Positions 28,375 through 36,473 of a stretch of DNA of 64,000 nt are shown piece after piece. Numbering within the stretch: the stretch's first letter is position 1; each line of letters starts with the position of its first letter. Origin of the DNA: DASUBV01 sp963822485 (GTDB lineage: Bacteria; Actinomycetota; Actinomycetes; Streptosporangiales; Streptosporangiaceae); the NCBI GenBank assembly GCA_963822485.1, contig CAWGHW010000001.1:1-64000 (forward strand). Reading direction: 5' to 3'. The notes under the pieces were generated by a model. The model was given only the letters and a program-made list of their open reading frames with translations. It ran no database searches and was not told the origin of the DNA. The position numbers and the translations under genes are program-made.

Positions 28375-29395
28375 ACCCGGCAGCCCGGCCCCGACGACGA
28401 CTCCCGCGGCTCGCGGCGCTGACCACCCTGCGCAGGCTGGCGCCAGTTCGCGGGCGAGATGCCCGCCGTCCCCGGAGCTGCTCGACAGCAGGACATGGCA
28501 GGACCTGGACGCCGATAAGCGGGCCGCCTACGACGATGACCGGATCACCCACCACTCCCGGCTGCTGGTCGTGCAGACCCCGGCCGTCCGTGACGTCGTC
28601 ACCACCGGGCGGCGGCTGGCCCACATGAACCGGGCCGCCCATTATGGCCGGTCCGGGCTGATCGTCTCCGGACCCGCCCGGACCGGGAAGACCACCGCGA
28701 TCACCCAGCTCGGCAAGACGATCGAGGTCATCCACCGCCGCCGCTACCCGAGCTCCGGCGAGGACATCCCGGTCGTCTACATCACCGTCCCGCCCGCGGC
28801 GACCCCGAAGATGATCGCCGTCGAGTTCGCCCGGTTCCTCGGCCTGCCCCTGACCCGGCGGGCCAACATCACCGACATCATCGAGGCGGTATGCGGCGTC
28901 TGCACCGATACGCAGGACAACCGCCATCTGCGTCGATGAGATCCACAATCTCAACATCGCGACCCGGCACCGGCGCCGAGGCGTCCGACACCCTGAAGTA
29001 CTTCTCCGAGCGCATCCCCGCCACCTTCGTGCTGGCCGGGATCAACGTGGAGAGGGCCGGCCTGCTGTCCGGCCCCAGGGGCGAGCAGATCGCCGGCCGC
29101 TACTCCATGGTCCGCACCGGCGCCTTCCCCCGCGGCGGCCAGTGGGCCACCCTCGATCTCCGCCGTCGAGGGCAGCCTGCGGCTGCACCGCCACCAGCCC
29201 GGAACCCTCCCGGACCTCGCCGGCTACCTGCACCAGCGGACCGGCGGGATGATCGGCAGCCTGCTCTGGCTGATCCGCTCCGCCGCGATCCAGGCCGTCA
29301 TCGACGGCACCGAGAAGATCACCCGCAAGTCCATGGACGCCATCCCCGTCGACATCGCCTCCCAGGCTGACAAGCCCGCCCGGGGAAAGCCGTGA
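28369..29395 (+). pseudogene. tnsC: TnsC/TniB-like AAA+ ATPase, fragmented
   Basis: AAA+ regulator of target selection. Walker A SGPARTGKTTAI is near 28667-28700 and is intact; Walker B ICVDEIHNL is near 28925-28950 but in a different frame. Sensor-region residues TFVLAGINVERAGLLSG follow near 29020. The start ATG lies inside the tnsB stop (ATGGTGA) and the stop TGA at 29393 overlaps the tniQ GTG. Frame changes near 28410, 28450, 28915, 28970 and 29155. The coupling of all four genes shows an ancestral operon. Confidence 0.78.
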
Positions 29396-30033
29396 CCCAG
29401 GGGAACGGCAGCCCCGGCACCCCGCTTCCGGTCCGGCCCCGCCCGCGCCAGGGCGAGACCGCCGACTCCTACCTGCGCCGGCTGGCCGCCGCCAACCACC
29501 TGCGCTTCAGCTACCTGCGCCGATACCTCGCCACGCCCCGCGGCAGTTACGGTCCCGTCGACGCCGGGGGGCTGGCCGTCCTGGCAGGCCGCAAGCCGCA
29601 CGCGATCCTGCGGGCTTTCCCCGAACTGGGCCCGCCCGCTCTCCGGACATGCCAAGACCGCGACGCCGCTACACCAGAGAAGAAATCCAGCGGATGCCTA
29701 CGCCGCAAAACAGGAGAGATACGCGGTGATCCGCCGCGACTTCGACGCGGGCATGTCCGGGCGGGCGATCGAGCGCAAGCACCACGTCGGCCGCCGCACT
29801 ATCGTCAAGGCCCTCGACTCCGCAGACCCGCCCGCAGAGGAAGAAGATCCACCGCGAGCCGGCAGCCCTGCAAGGCCTGCACGGGTGCATCGACGCGATG
29901 ATCGAAGACGGACCCCGCAATCGCCACCGCCACGATCTGGCAGCGTCTCGCCGACGACCACGGTGTGACCGTCGCCTATCCGACCCTCCGCACCTACGTC
30001 ACCAGTCGCCGCACCGCATCATTAACCCCATAA
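29392..30033 (+). pseudogene. tniQ: TniQ-like target-selection protein, fragmented
   Basis: The N-terminal TniQ motif PRQGETADSYLRRLAAANHL, SYLRRYLATPRGSYGP is in the first frame. After frame changes near 29640-29700 comes a helix-turn-helix segment AVIRRDFDAGMSGRAIERKH, HVGRRTIVKALDSADP, and then KKIHREPAAL, IATATIWQRLADDHGVTVAY, PTLRTYVTSRR before TAA at 30031. The C-terminal part resembles IS21-type transposase DNA-binding segments, so this may be a TniQ fused to such a domain or two joined fragments. The overlap GTGA with tnsC is intact. Confidence 0.62.
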
Positions 30034-30042
30034 TTGGTGGGT

Positions 30043-30077
30043 GTTGAATTCAACGCTGACCGACTATCATCTGAGAT
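30043..30077 (+). promoter_or_regulatory. Promoter with palindromic operator for the cargo gene
   Basis: Perfect 12-base palindrome GTTGAATTCAAC at 30043-30054, a possible -35 TTGAAT inside it, and TATCAT at 30065-30070 as -10. The -10 ends 7 bases before the ATG at 30078 and there is no ribosome site, so the mRNA is probably leaderless. The spacer (15) is short. Confidence 0.45.
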
Positions 30078-30704
30078 ATGAACAGCGTTCTGGAGGCGCT
30101 GAACGCGCCTGACCTAGCCATCCGCCACCTCATCGAGGAGTGCGGCGCGACCCAGACCGATCTCAAGGACATCGGGCTGACGGACTACAAAGCCCGAAAG
30201 TGGAACCACACGACATCCCCGCGCCCCCTAACCCGGGCGGAGGCCGTGCAGGTCTCACCTGTCGGCTTGCCCGACACCGCAGCCCTGGTGCCGATGAACG
30301 ACGAACTCGGCCGCCGCTACCTGCATCACGACGTCTACATCCACCTAGGCAAGCTCAGCCGCCAGATCCGGTTGCGCGCTACCCACCTGGGCTGGTCAGA
30401 TAACGGGCGCATCGAAGTCATCCGCCCGATCACCCAGCGCTGGCGCATCGGGTCAGGAGCAGCCATCGCTACGCTCCCTGTCGCGAACGCGGCAGCGATA
30501 ACGTCCGAGCCCGACGTGAAGTCCACCTGGGACAGCGAGTCAACCCTGCTGGAACTCGGCCCACCCGCCGCCGTCGGGCTTCCGCTCGGGTTCCGGCCAA
30601 CCCGAGGAGCAGCAGCAATCCCCGGAGTCCTCCACTACCTGACCGCTGACCTAATTAACGCCGCGAAGGCTGGCCGAACGCTAGTCGGCACCCCAACGCT
30701 CTGA
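30078..30704 (+). CDS. Unknown cargo protein of the Tn7-like element
   Basis: 208 residues, intact, and less GC-biased than its neighbours. I do not recognise a family. Residues 1-60 are helical, with a possible helix-turn-helix around ATQTDLKDIGLTDYKARKW. The middle has a basic segment (LGKLSRQIRLRATHLGW) and the C-terminus is mixed with no hydrophobic helices or Cys sites. It is the only unbroken gene between the transposon ends, which implies either late acquisition or selection. Leaderless translation and a palindromic operator suggest autoregulation. It may be a DNA-binding or antitoxin-like protein, but this is a guess. Confidence 0.6.
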   Translation: MNSVLEALNAPDLAIRHLIEECGATQTDLKDIGLTDYKARKWNHTTSPRPLTRAEAVQVSPVGLPDTAALVPMNDELGRRYLHHDVYIHLGKLSRQIRLRATHLGWSDNGRIEVIRPITQRWRIGSGAAIATLPVANAAAITSEPDVKSTWDSESTLLELGPPAAVGLPLGFRPTRGAAAIPGVLHYLTADLINAAKAGRTLVGTPTL

Positions 30705-30743
30705 ACCCCCGAGGGACAGGTAGTCCGGGGTCCGGACCCTCAC

Positions 30744-30805
30744 CAGGGCCGGAATCAATGGCAAAACACTCCCGGAACCCTGACCGGGCCAACTTCCATG
30801 GCAAA
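30744..30805 (-). repeat. Right-end transposase-binding repeats
   Basis: Two repeats in inverted orientation to the left end. The outer one, GACCGGGCCAACT...GGCAAA (30782-30805), matches the reverse complement of the left copy at 25506 in nearly all conserved positions. The inner one is at 30746-30764. Confidence 0.65.
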
Positions 30806-30999
30806 CCGGAAGCTTGCCTCTTGCCACCGAAAAAGGCCCGCCCAGGTCAGGGCAGTCACACCGGGCCTAGATGACCGTCACGGGACAGCTGCGCTGCGTA
30901 CTGTTGCGCGACGCCTTTCGGAACCTCAGTCTTGAGCTCTCGGCAGGATGTCGTGCGGTGAATCATCTGGGCCTCACGGGATCGGATCCGCTGAAAGGG

Positions 31000-31926
31000 A
31001 TGACGGCCGTGCGCCGCTACGAGGCGAGTATGTACGACAGCAGCCGCTGGGACGGCTTCGAGTTCCGCCCCGGCGACATCATCATCAGCACCCCGCCAAA
31101 GTGCGGGACGACGTGGACGCAGATGATCTGCGCCCTGCTCATACTGCAGGAACCGGAGCTCCCGCTCCCGCTGGACACGCTCTCGCCGTGGATCGACATG
31201 GTGACTCGCGCCCGCACGGACGTGTTCGCGGACCTGGAAGCCCAGACGCACCGCCGGTTCATCAAGACCCACACGCCGCTCGACGGGATACCCAGCGATC
31301 CGGCGGTCACCTACATCTGCGTCGGGCGGGACCCGCGCGACGTGGGGCTGTCGATGGACCGCCATATCGGCAACACCGACATCGGCGCGTTCCTCAGCCA
31401 GCGCGAGCGGGCGGCCGCGATCGACGGTATCGAGCTCGGGCCATTGCGGCCACCGCGGCCGCGCCCCGACGGCGAGCGGGACCGCTTCTGGCAGTGGGCC
31501 GACGACGAGACGCCGCCGACGCAGGTCGGGTCGTCGCTGCGGCGCACGGTAGAGCACCTGCAGACGTTCCGGGACGCCGCCGGCGATCTCGACGTCGTGT
31601 ATGTGCACTACGACGACCTGAAGGCCGACCTGGAGGGGCAGATGCGGCAGATGGCCGCGCGCCTGGGCATCGACGTCGACGAGCACCGATGGCCCCGCCT
31701 GGTCCAGGCGGCGACGTTCGAGTCGATGCGCAGCAGGGCCGGCACGACCGTCCCCGGCGGCGGTCCGGAGCACTGGATCGATCCCGCCGCGTTCTTCAGC
31801 CGCGGCACCAGCGGCCAGTGGCGCGACCTCCTCGACGACGCCGGCCTCGCCCGGTACGCCGCGCGCGTGCGGGCGCTGGCGTCCGGCAGCCTCGTCGAGT
31901 GGGTGCATCGCGAGCCGATCGACTGA
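31000..31926 (+). CDS. Sulfotransferase family protein
   Basis: 308 residues, cytosolic PAPS-dependent sulfotransferase type. The 5'-phosphosulfate loop STPPKCGTTWTQ is near residues 30-41 (Lys34). The 3'-phosphate motif is YICVGRDPRDVGLSM near 100-114. KTHTPLDG, with the catalytic-type His, lies between. WRDLL near the C-terminus matches the family RGxxGxWK-type end. The ATG at 31000 is chosen because similarity starts there; the open frame extends back to 30871, only 11 bases from the transposon end. The acceptor is unknown. No sulfate-activation genes nearby. Confidence 0.86.
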   Translation: MTAVRRYEASMYDSSRWDGFEFRPGDIIISTPPKCGTTWTQMICALLILQEPELPLPLDTLSPWIDMVTRARTDVFADLEAQTHRRFIKTHTPLDGIPSDPAVTYICVGRDPRDVGLSMDRHIGNTDIGAFLSQRERAAAIDGIELGPLRPPRPRPDGERDRFWQWADDETPPTQVGSSLRRTVEHLQTFRDAAGDLDVVYVHYDDLKADLEGQMRQMAARLGIDVDEHRWPRLVQAATFESMRSRAGTTVPGGGPEHWIDPAAFFSRGTSGQWRDLLDDAGLARYAARVRALASGSLVEWVHREPID

Positions 31927-32191
31927 GATCCCCGTCCGGCGGTATACCCGCACTACCCAAAGCTGATCGTCAGCGCCGACCGCCGCCCGTAAACTGCCGA
32001 TCCGCGCTCGCGACCAGCATCAGGGGCCTGCGCCTCAACCGACGCCGGATTCGGCGATCTGCACTCACCAAGTCCGCTCGGTCGGGCGTCCGTGCTTACG
32101 CTCTGTCACTGGTGCCGATTGCGGTGGAGGCAGCCACGGTCGCCGGGGCGGGCTGTGTGATCGTTTCCGTGGTTGCAGTTTTGGTTGCAGT
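31927..32191. other. Non-coding region before tRNA 3' half
   Basis: About 265 bases with no gene. A TTTTGGTTGCAGTT stretch near 32176, read on the minus strand, resembles the 3' end of phage-type integrase genes that lie next to tRNA attachment sites, but no integrase body is present. Confidence 0.3.
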
Positions 32192-32797
32192 TCACTCTGG
32201 TCCGCTGGGGTTCGCGGGGGTCCGATTGCCCAGGTCAGGATGGCCCCGGACGGGTGCGGACGGTGGGGGAGCGAGCTCATAATCTGTCGGTCGTGGGTTC
32301 GAGCCCCACCCGCCCCGCCTTCCAGATGTGCGTTCTCGGCTTCCAGACAGTCCAGCTAAAGAGCCCCTGACCTGCGGTAATACACGCGATATTCGAGCTA
32401 CGCTGCGTTCTGTAATATCGCTGCCCCGCTTACCTGCAGCTATGTCGCGGTCCAGTCTTTCGACTAGGGCCTGTTCAGTGCTGACAAGTGAAAAACAATG
32501 GGTCGTGCAGCCATTGAGGTTCAGTGCATTTATAAGGTCATCCATTATATGCTGCTTATGTAGTACCCAGCAGAAAATAACATTCTCAAATTCTGAGCAA
32601 GCGAGGAAGCCGTTAAGCAGATGGGCAATGTTGCTATTTACCATCGCCGTTGTTTCGCCTGTCACAACAAATGGGTGCATATCCCAGCACCAATCGCCAT
32701 CAAGGAATACGTTTCTTGGGAGCATTTTCTGTAGTTCGCGGCATGTCGCGGTTTTGCCAACGCCCATCGTACCACCTACAGTTATAAGGTTTTTCAT
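32192..32797 (-). CDS. AAA_33-type small kinase, low GC, 3' truncated
   Basis: The first about 135 codons (32797 down to about 32395) encode a P-loop kinase-like protein: GGTMGVGKTATCRELQ is Walker A, FLDGDWCWDMHPFVV the acceptor region, and EQALVERLDRDIAAGKR a lid. The DNA is strikingly AT-rich compared with the rest (homopolymers of A and T, many TTA/ATA codons) and resembles Firmicutes nucleotide-kinase-like genes. After ERSVARIS the sequence switches to high GC and reads antisense through the tRNA 3' half (RGGWGSNPRPTDYE), so the native C-terminus is lost. It is a recent foreign insertion, presumably inactive or chimeric. Confidence 0.65.
   Translation of the reverse strand: MKNLITVGGTMGVGKTATCRELQKMLPRNVFLDGDWCWDMHPFVVTGETTAMVNSNIAHLLNGFLACSEFENVIFCWVLHKQHIMDDLINALNLNGCTTHCFSLVSTEQALVERLDRDIAAGKRGSDITERSVARISRVLPQVRGSLAGLSGSRERTSGRRGGWGSNPRPTDYELAPPPSAPVRGHPDLGNRTPANPSGPE
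32276..32318 (+). other. tRNA 3' half (CAU anticodon loop to acceptor), likely attachment site
   Basis: CTCATAA anticodon-loop sequence, then a variable region, a perfect T-arm GTGGG-TTCGAGC-CCCAC and an acceptor-like GCCCC. The 5' half (acceptor strand and D-arm) is absent upstream. Isolated tRNA 3' halves are typical attL/attR products of tRNA-targeting integrases. It adjoins the foreign low-GC gene. Confidence 0.6.
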
Positions 32798-33404
32798 AAG
32801 GTTGATTATCTCATAGACAATTACGCGTAGCTATTAGTTTTACTTGCTGTCATGGGCTACTCGCCTAGCCGGTCTGCAACTCGGCGGGCCAACTGACGGC
32901 GCACGCGGTGAATACGTGGCGAAGTGCCCCGATCACCGAGCTGCGATAGAGGCTTCGTTGCAGGTCAGAGGCCATGCCGGGCAGTGATGGACGCATGGGC
33001 TCATAATCTGCCGATCAGACGGCACGAGCCAGACGCCGGAATAGGTGATATGTGCCGTGTCTACGGCCGACGATCAGTCAGCTGGGCACGCGCAAATTCG
33101 GCGATCAGGCTCCAGCGGTCCGCGCGAGATCGTCACGATCCGTCATTGGCGCTGCTCAGAGCTCAGAGCGCAAGATCCGCTATGCGTCGCTCTGGCACGT
33201 TCGACGACAGTCAGCTGTAGCGTGCAGATCCGGTATTACATGCGCGTGTAGAACGCTGCCGGTTGTCCTCCGTCCACCTGTCCGGCATTGTTCAGGGGTC
33301 GGCCACCTCGGCCGTCAGTGCCGGGCTGGCCGCAGAGCCGGCGCCAGGTCCGCCTCTGCGCTGGCCTCCAGGCTTGCAGCTTCCGCGCTGTGTGCCGTGG
33401 TGGC
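32798..33404. other. Non-coding region with dispersed repeats
   Basis: About 600 bases. The first 60 are AT-rich and continue the foreign segment. It holds the CTCATAATCTGCCGATC motif at 33000-33016 and repeat copy B at 33091-33178. No gene recognised. Confidence 0.45.
33091..33178 (+). repeat. Dispersed repeat, copy B
   Basis: Partner of 13025-13112, same strand, including GATCGTCACGATC and GCTCAGAGCTCAGAGC. It follows a tRNA-anticodon-like CTCATAATCTGCC at 33000 by about 75 bases. Confidence 0.75.
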
Positions 33405-36017
33405 TCACGGCGTCTGAGTTCCGGTACCACGCTGGTCCCGGACGATGGCTACCGCCTGCTGCTGGGTGAGCCCGGAGCCGACGGAGAACGCCTGATCGAA
33501 CCGGGCTGCGCCCAGCCTCTGGCGGACCTGGGCCACCAGATCGGCCTCGACCCGCCGCAGATGCGGCCATGCCCGCAGGCCGACCCGCCGGCGCAGGCCC
33601 TCGGCCGCGCCTTCCAGCAGCGCCGCCCGGTCCGGGTCACCGTCTGCGAACGCCAGCTGGGCGTACCCGGCCAGGCACAGGGTCACGAACGAGGTGCTGC
33701 GGGCCGCCAGGCTCCGGTCGAGCGCCTCCTCCAGCAGCGGCCGGGCCTCATCGAGGCTGCCGCGCACGACCTCTAGGATGCCCAGCTGTACCCGGGAGCC
33801 CGCGGCGAGCCAGTCACCGCGGACTCGCTCCGCCAGGTCACGCGCCTCACGCAGGTGACGCAGGGCGTCATCGTAGCGGCCTAGCGTGGTCTCCAGGGAG
33901 CCGACGGTCAACGCGGCCATGGCGGTGAGCACAGGCTCGTCCTGGCCGCGGAGCTCCTCCAGCGAGGCCGCCGCCGCCCGCAGCGCCCCGCCGTAGTCGT
34001 CGGCGATCGGCAAGGTCCACGCCAGCGCCAGCCGGGCCACCGCGTGCAGGAAGGGATCCTGGATCCCGGGCAGCAGCGGCGCCAGGCGCTGGCGGGCCGC
34101 CAGCGCCGCTGCGTCGTCCCCGATGTCGCCGGCGAGCACCGCCGCCGTCCAGGCCAGCTCGGCCCGGGCCTGAGGGTCCAGCGTGCCAGAGCCGGGCAGC
34201 AACTGCTCCACCCAGGACCAGGCCTCGCGCCCGAGGTCCCGCTGCGACCAGAACAGATACAGGACCCGGAACAGGTGCGGCAGCGGCCCGCGGTCATGCG
34301 CCAGGTACCAGCGCACCGCGGCGGCCAGGTTGCCCGCCTCGGCCTCCAGCCGCTCCGTCCATTCGCTCCGTCCGGGGCCGCGCAGCGGCCGGTCGGCCTG
34401 CTCGGCCAGGGCCCGGTAGAAGCCAGCGTGCCTGCGCCCGACCTCGGCGGCGTCGGGCCGGGCCGCCAGCCGCTCGGCCACGAACGCGCGGACGGTCGCC
34501 AGCATCCGCGACCGGGGCCCGAGCTCGGTGCTGTCGATAGCGACCAGGCTGTGCCGGGCCAGCGCCTCACACAACTCCAGCGCCCGGTCTTCATCCAGGC
34601 CCGCCACCTGGGCGGCGGCCGGGATGGTCCAGCCGTCGGTGAACACCGCCGTGACCTCCAGCAGCGAACGCTCGGCGTCGTCCAAGAGGCCGACGCTCCA
34701 CTCCATGGTGGCGCGCAGGGTCCGCTGCCGCTCGGGGAGATCCACCGCGCCGGTGCCGAGCGCGTCCAGCGAGCCCGCCAGCCGGTCCAGCAGCGCGGGC
34801 GGGTCCAGCAGCCGGGTGCGGGCGGCGGCCAGCTCGATCGCCAGCGGAACCCCCTCCAGCCGACGGCAGATCTCCGCCACCGCCGCCGCGTTGCCCTCGG
34901 TGAGCTCGAAATCGGGCCGCACCGCACGGGCCCGGTCCACGAACAGCGCCACCGCCGGCGAGGCCGCCACCGCCGCGACCGAGGCGGTGCCCGGATCTGC
35001 CGGCAACGCCAGCGGCGGCACCGGGTACTCCCGCTCGGCGCGCAGCCCCAGCACCGTGCGGCTGGTGGCCAAGATCGCCACCCCCGGGCAGCGGGCCAGC
35101 AACTCGCCCAGGTCCGGGGCAACCTGGACCACCTGCTCCAGGTTGTCCAGGACCAGCAGCCACGCGCCGTCGCCGAACGTCTCGGCCAGCGCCTCCAGCG
35201 GCGCGCCGGCGCCGGCGAGGTCGGCGCCCGTGGCCCGGCCGATGGCGGCCAGGACCTGCCCCGAGTCGGTGACCGAATCCAGCGGCACGAAGGCGGTGCC
35301 CGCGCCGAACCGGTCTCGCAGGCGCTCGCCCACCGCCACCGCCAGCCGGGTCTTGCCGACCCCGCCTGGCCCGGTCAGCGTCACCAGCCGCACCTCAGGA
35401 CGCTCGAGCAGCCCGGCCACCTCGTCGACGGCCCGCTCCCGCCCCAGCAGCGACGTCGTGCTCACCGGCAGCGGGCGGGGGCCGCGGGCGCGGGCCGGCG
35501 CCCGCACCGCGGCCGCGGCCTGGCGGGCAGCGGCGGCGAACCGCTCACTCAGCAGCACCGCCAGGTCATCACGCACCAGCCGGCCCAGCTCGGCGGGGGT
35601 GCGGAAATGCCGGTAAGAAGCCGAGGCGTCATCCTGGATGCGGGCCAGCAGATCGCCCAGGCGAGGGTCGCGGTCGGGCGCCGGCGCCTTGACGTACAGC
35701 AGCCGGGGCAGCGCACCGGACAGGTCGAACTCCTCCTCCAGGCCGGAGACCTGCATGTCCGGGGCGGGCTGCCCGTACCGCTGCCAGTACAGCCCGATGA
35801 ACACGTCGCTTTGCGCCAGGTACTGCTGGTACACCTCCTGTGGCGGGTACGGCCGGGCCCCGAGCTCGAACATCACCGGGGTCAGGCGCAGCGCCTCGAT
35901 CGCGCGCGAGACGGCCCGCCGCTCGTCGGCTAGCTCGCCCAGCGTGGAGCTCACGAACACCCGCAGACGCCGGTCAGGAGTCCGGATGACTGGCTCCTCC
36001 CGCGGCCCCTGGCTCAC
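33405..36017 (-). CDS. DUF4062-NB-ARC (STAND)-TPR protein
   Basis: 870 residues. The N-terminal DUF4062 domain (about 15-150) has RVFVSSTLGELADERRAVSR and SDVFIGLYWQRYG. A STAND NTPase follows: Walker A TGPGGVGKTRLA (about 220), Walker B WLLVLDNLEQV (about 290), GVAILATSR, and the GxP motif RRLEGVPLAIELAAAR. The C-terminus (about 480-870) is alpha-helical TPR-like. STAND proteins are switch-type ATPases; DUF4062 is an alpha/beta domain often found as the N-terminal module of such signalling proteins. The GTG at 36017 with AGGGA 7-8 bases upstream is chosen; the open frame continues to 36377 without family pattern. Regulator or defence sensor; not decidable here. Confidence 0.82.
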   Translation of the reverse strand: MSQGPREEPVIRTPDRRLRVFVSSTLGELADERRAVSRAIEALRLTPVMFELGARPYPPQEVYQQYLAQSDVFIGLYWQRYGQPAPDMQVSGLEEEFDLSGALPRLLYVKAPAPDRDPRLGDLLARIQDDASASYRHFRTPAELGRLVRDDLAVLLSERFAAAARQAAAAVRAPARARGPRPLPVSTTSLLGRERAVDEVAGLLERPEVRLVTLTGPGGVGKTRLAVAVGERLRDRFGAGTAFVPLDSVTDSGQVLAAIGRATGADLAGAGAPLEALAETFGDGAWLLVLDNLEQVVQVAPDLGELLARCPGVAILATSRTVLGLRAEREYPVPPLALPADPGTASVAAVAASPAVALFVDRARAVRPDFELTEGNAAAVAEICRRLEGVPLAIELAAARTRLLDPPALLDRLAGSLDALGTGAVDLPERQRTLRATMEWSVGLLDDAERSLLEVTAVFTDGWTIPAAAQVAGLDEDRALELCEALARHSLVAIDSTELGPRSRMLATVRAFVAERLAARPDAAEVGRRHAGFYRALAEQADRPLRGPGRSEWTERLEAEAGNLAAAVRWYLAHDRGPLPHLFRVLYLFWSQRDLGREAWSWVEQLLPGSGTLDPQARAELAWTAAVLAGDIGDDAAALAARQRLAPLLPGIQDPFLHAVARLALAWTLPIADDYGGALRAAAASLEELRGQDEPVLTAMAALTVGSLETTLGRYDDALRHLREARDLAERVRGDWLAAGSRVQLGILEVVRGSLDEARPLLEEALDRSLAARSTSFVTLCLAGYAQLAFADGDPDRAALLEGAAEGLRRRVGLRAWPHLRRVEADLVAQVRQRLGAARFDQAFSVGSGLTQQQAVAIVRDQRGTGTQTP

Positions 36018-36473
36018 CGATCGTCCCTGCGCTGGCCCACCACGCAAGTCTGCGACCAGCCATCCCGGCCAGCAAGCCCGCGTAGCACCCCAGCGCGAGA
36101 TCCGCCTGATTGAGCGGTGCGAGCGCTCCAGGGTACGCAGCGGCCACACGTGCCGAACCGGATGTTCTGTATGTGCACACCGGGCCTGTCCATGCCTTCG
36201 CAGACGATGTTTCGATTCGTGTTGCCGTCCATCCGCGCGGATTCTCCGCGTGCCGGTGAGTTTGAGATCGACGGGTGGAAGTGTCTCGCGGAATTGATCG
36301 ACACGGCCTTCGGCGACTTCAACGAGAGTATGGTTTTCGTTATTTAGAGGCGGTCGCGCGACGGTGTCGATTCTCACTGTGCGCGAGCATCGCCTCCGCC
36401 CCCGAGCTCAATGCCTTCGCCATTGCTGTGGCCGCGTGCCCTCTGTTAGCGCTGCTGTTGTCAGTCGAACTGC
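36018..36473. other. Intergenic region
   Basis: About 455 bases between two leftward genes, relatively AT-rich around 36290-36350. Probably holds the STAND gene promoter. Short open frames show no family pattern. Confidence 0.4.

Larger units (their letters stand above)
25456..30860 (+). mobile_element. Decayed Tn7-like transposon (TnsA-TnsB-TnsC-TniQ) with one cargo gene
   Basis: Termini start with inverted TGTGAC: TGTGACAGTT at 25456 and, read inward from 30860, TGTGACTGCC. Inside each end are repeats of the form TTTGYCA-N7-YGGCCCG: two at the left (25476, 25506; 30 bases apart) and two inverted at the right (30746-30764 and 30782-30805). The gene order tnsA-tnsB-tnsC-tniQ with overlapping stops and starts is preserved, but all four are interrupted by several frame changes. 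No 5-base target duplication is evident (TGTCC versus CCGGG). An intact unknown gene lies between tniQ and the right end. Confidence 0.8.

Noticed and set aside
25451..30865. Five-base target duplication for the Tn7-like element
   Set aside because: The flanks read TGTCC and CCGGG; no duplication, so no claim about intact insertion is made.
34044..35933. 629-codon open frame on the plus strand
   Set aside because: It is fully antisense to the DUF4062-STAND gene, with Arg/Gln/Gly-rich composition and no family pattern; long antisense frames are normal in high-GC DNA.
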